DNA of 64,000 nucleotides from Siphonodentalium dalli (Eukaryota > Mollusca > Scaphopoda > Gadilida > Siphonodentaliidae): assembly GCA_032622095.1 (NCBI GenBank), contig CP136063.1:273165426-273229425 (forward strand), in the 5' to 3' direction. The translations under genes and the position numbers were made by a program. A model generated the notes under the pieces. The model had not been told where the DNA came from. It saw only the letters and a program-made list of their open reading frames with translations, and did not search any database. Positions 60,501 to 64,000 of this stretch are shown here, piece after piece; position 1 is the first letter of the stretch, and each line of letters opens with the position of its first letter.

Positions 60501-63500
60501 TAAGACAAACAATGAACGCTCTTTATTTGTAACATACCAGGAATAGTCTTACAATGAACGCTCTTTATTTGTAACATAACATGAATAGACTAGCAATGAA
60601 CGCTCTTTATTAGTAACATACCAGGAATATAATAACAATGAATGCTCTTTATTTGTAACATACCAGGAATAGACTAACAATGAACGCTCTTTATTTGGAA
60701 CATACCATGAATAGACTAAAAATGAACGTTCTTTATTTGTAACATACCAGGAATAGAGTAACAATGAACGCTCTTTATTTGTAACATACCAGGAATAGAC
60801 TAACAATGAACGCTCTTTATTTGTAACTTACCAGGAATAGACTAACAATGAACGTTCTTTATTTGTAACATACCAGGAATAGACTAACAATGAGCGTTCT
60901 TTATTTGTAGCATATTAGGAGTAAGACTAACAATGAAACTTCTTTATTTTTAACATACAATGAGTAAGACTAACAATGAACGCTCTATATTTGTAACATA
61001 CCAGGCATAAGACTAACAATGAACGATCTTTATTTGTAACATACCATGAGTATATTAACAATGAACGCTTTTTATGTGTATCATACCAGGAATAAGACTA
61101 ACAATGAACGCTCTTTATTTGTAACATACCATGAATAAGAATAACAATGGACGCTCATTATTGGTATGTGAATGATCTTTATTTGTAACATACCATGATT
61201 AAGACTAACAATGGACGTACTTTGTTGGTTACATACCAGGAATAAGACTAGCAATGAACGCTCTTTATTTGTAACATACCAGGAGTAAGACTAACAATGA
61301 ACGCTCTTTATTGGTAACATACCAGGAGTAAGACTAACAATGGACGTTCTTTGTTGGTTACATACCAGGGATAAGACTAGCAATGAACGCTCTTTATTTG
61401 TAACATACCATGAATAAGACTAACAATGGACGTTCTTTGTTGGTTACATACCAGGAATAAGACTAGCAATGAACGCTCTTTATTTGTAACATATCAGGAG
61501 TAAGACTAACAATGAACGCTCTTTATTTGTAACTTACCAAGAGTAAGACTAACAATGTACGTTATTTGTTGTTTACATACCAGGGATAAGACTAGCAATG
61601 AACGCTCTTTATTTGTAACATGCAATGAATAAGACTAACAATTGACGTTCTTTGTTGGTTACATACCAGAAATAAGACTAGCAATGAACGCTCTTTATTT
61701 TTAACATACCATGAATAAGACTAACAATGGACGTTCTTTGTTGGTTACATACCAGGATTAAGACTAGCAATGAACGCTCTTTATTTCTAACATACAATGA
61801 GTAAGACTAACTATGAACGCGCTTTATTTGTAACATACCAGGAATAAACCAACAATGGACGTTCTTTGTTGGTTACATACCAGGAATAGATTAACAGTGG
61901 ACGCTCTTTATTTGTAACATACCATGAATAAGACTAACAATGGACGTTCTTTGTTGGTTACATACCAGGAGTAAGACTATCAATGAGCGTTCTTTATTTG
62001 TAACATACAAGGAATAGACTAACAATGAACGCTCTTTATTAGTAACATACCAGGAATAAGACTAACAATGAGCGTTCGCTATTTGTAACATACCAGGAAT
62101 AAGACTAACAATGAGCGTTCTTTATTTGTAACATACCATGACTAAGACTGACAATGCACGGTATTTATTGGTAACATACAATGAGTAGACTTACAATGAA
62201 CGCTCTTTATGTGTAACATACCAGGAATAAGACTAACAATGAACGATCTTTATTTGTAACATACCATGAATATACTAACAAGGAACGCTCTTTATTTCTA
62301 ACATACCATGACTAATACTAATAATGAACGGTCTTATTTTTAACATACAATGAGTAAGACTAACATTGAACGCTCTGTAGTTGTAACATACCAGGCATAA
62401 GACTAACAATGAACGATCTTTATTTGTAACATACCATGAATATACTAACAATGAACGCTTGTTATGTGTATCATACCAGGAATAAGACTAACAATGAACG
62501 CTCTTTATTTGTAACATACCATGAACAAGAATAACAATGGACGGTCTTTATTTGTAACATACCACGAATAGACTAACAACGAACGCTCTTCAATTGTAAC
62601 ATACCAGGAATAGACTAACAATGAACGCTCTTTATTTGTAACAAACCAGGAATAGACTAACAATGAACGCTCTTTATTTGTAACATACCAGGGATAGACC
62701 AACAATTAACGCTCTTTATTTGTAAAATACCATGAATATACTAACAAGGAACGCTCTTTGTTTGTAACATACAAGGAGTAAGACTAACAATGAACGCTCT
62801 TTATTTGTAACATACCAGGCATAGACTAAATAACAATGAGCGTTATTTATTTGTAACAAACCAGGAATAGACTAACAATGAACGCTCTTTATTTTTAACA
62901 TACAATGTGTAAGACTAACAATGAACGCTCTTTATTTGTAACATACCAGGAATAAGACTAACAATGAACGATCTTTATTTGTAACATACCATGAATATAC
63001 TAACAAGGAACGCTCTTTATTTGTAACATACAATGACCAAGACTAACAATGAACGGTCTTTATTGGTAACAAACAATACATAGACTAACAATGAACGCTC
63101 TTTATGTGTAACATACCAGGAATAAGACTACCAATGGACGTTCTTTGTTGGTTACATACCAGGAATAGACTAACAATAAACGCTCTTTGTTTGTAACATA
63201 CCAGGAATAGACTAACAATGAACGCTCTTTATTCGTAACATACCAGGAATAAGACTAACAATGAATGATCTTTATTGGTAACATACCAGGAATAGACTAA
63301 CAATGAACGCTCATTATTGGTTATTTACCAGGAGGTGACTAACAGTGAACGCTCTTTATTTGTAACATACCATGAATAAGACTAACAATGGACGTTCTGT
63401 GTTGGTTACATACCAGGAATAGACTAACAATGGGCATTCTATATTGGTAACATACCAGGAGTAAGACTAACAATGAACGCTCTTTATTTATAACATACCA

Positions 63501-64000
63501 GGAATAGACTAACAATGAGCGTTCTTCATTTGTAACATACCAGGAGTAAGACTAACAATGAACGCTCTTTATTTTTAACATACCAGGAATAGACTATATA
63601 GCAATGAGCGTTCTTTATTTGTAACATACTAGGAATAGACTAACAATGAACGCTCTTTATTTGTAACATACCAGGAATAGACTAACAATGAACGTTCTTT
63701 AATTGTAACATACCTGGAATAAGACTAACAATGGACGTTCTTTATTTGTAACATACCAGGAATAGACTAACAATGAGCGTTCTTTATTTGTGACATACCA
63801 GGAATAAGACTAGCAATGAACGTTCTGTATTTGAAACATACCAGGAATAGACTAGCAATGAACGCTCTTTATTTGTAACATACCAGGAATAGACTAAAAA
63901 TGGACGTTCTTTATTTGTAACATACCAGGAATAAGACTAACAATGGACGTTATTTATTTGTAATTTACCAGGAATAAACAAACAATGAGCGTTCTTTATT

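Larger units (their letters stand above)
20737..64000. repeat. 42/43-bp satellite array, right flank
   Basis: Over 43 kb of tandem monomers (roughly a thousand) continue from the left flank after the insertion. Two main monomer classes are seen: AACGCTCTTTATTTGTAACA and GACGTTCTTTGTTGGTTACA. In places (for example 21300-24250) they alternate as an 85-86-bp dimer. A 42-bp unit equals 14 codons, so the minus strand shows long pseudo-ORFs with the motif YSWYVTNKERSLLV, broken wherever 43-bp monomers occur. No genes, RNA genes or other insertions are visible apart from a short unique island (two copies). Confidence 0.97.

Noticed and set aside
20656-63000. Dozens of minus-strand ORFs (60-167 aa) with YSWYVTNKER-type repeats
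   Set aside because: They are read-through of the 42-bp satellite monomer, are broken wherever a 43-bp monomer occurs, and recur only as copies of satellite blocks.
20737-64000. CRISPR-like array because of regular short repeats
   Set aside because: Monomers are head-to-tail with no unique spacers, and the surrounding DNA is clearly eukaryotic.

Overview
The window is eukaryotic, almost certainly from an invertebrate animal genome. It shows a large low-GC satellite array, spliced genes with GT/AG introns, TATA boxes, and one complete self-synthesising DNA transposon of the Polinton/Maverick class (a virus-like element with protein-primed DNA polymerase, chromodomain integrase, packaging ATPase and capsid-type genes). 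The capsid-type and small accessory ORFs resemble, from memory, the 'F54H12.2-like' family common in mollusc, cnidarian and nematode genomes. I cannot name the host species.

Layout. 1-1448 is a tandem satellite with a 42/43-bp monomer. 1449-20730 is the Polinton (19,282 bp). It begins AGTAGTATACG, ends CGTATACTACT, carries about 0.4-kb terminal inverted repeats, and is flanked by a perfect 6-bp target duplication, CAAGTA (1443-1448 and 20731-20736). 20737-64000 is the same satellite. Three uninterrupted satellite copies in the right arm (around 31738, 39595 and 58302) preserve the exact empty target site, so the element boundaries are known to the base.

Inside the element, a compact left gene block on the + strand (about 2.1-7.3 kb) holds a small unknown/PC4-like ORF, a small helical (possibly death-fold) ORF, the integrase, a putative minor capsid (penton-like) protein, a very basic protein, the putative major capsid protein, the packaging ATPase, and two small conserved-looking ORFs. 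Neighbours often overlap by ATGA. A 465-bp AT-rich spacer precedes a 1281-aa family B DNA polymerase with N-terminal zinc fingers (7803-11648). A roughly 4-kb stretch without convincing genes (11.65-15.75 kb) follows and is full of palindromic, MITE-like repeats.

The right end (15.7-18.8 kb) carries the most unusual feature: two spliced genes on opposite strands whose exons interdigitate. The + strand gene (exons 15756-16226, 17559-17770, 18167-18239) predicts a 251-aa nuclear protein with PC4-like segments, a basic nuclear-localisation-like region and an acidic tail. It is a candidate single-stranded-DNA-binding protein. The - strand gene (exons 18807-18451, 17493-17316, 16848-16667) predicts a 238-aa type I membrane protein with signal peptide, six-cysteine ectodomain, Ser/Thr/Pro-rich stalk, transmembrane segment and short basic tail. 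Both reading frames are kept exactly across all four splice junctions.

Together the genes describe a virus-like life cycle: protein-primed replication (polymerase plus possible SSB), capsid assembly and packaging (capsid proteins, basic protein, ATPase), integration (integrase with chromodomain), and a host-facing membrane protein. No stand-alone adenain-type maturation protease was found. Every core ORF is open, so the element looks recent and possibly competent. The satellite has a complex higher-order structure with kilobase-scale duplicated blocks. Its repetitive minus-strand ORFs are by-products of a 42-bp (14-codon) monomer, not genes.
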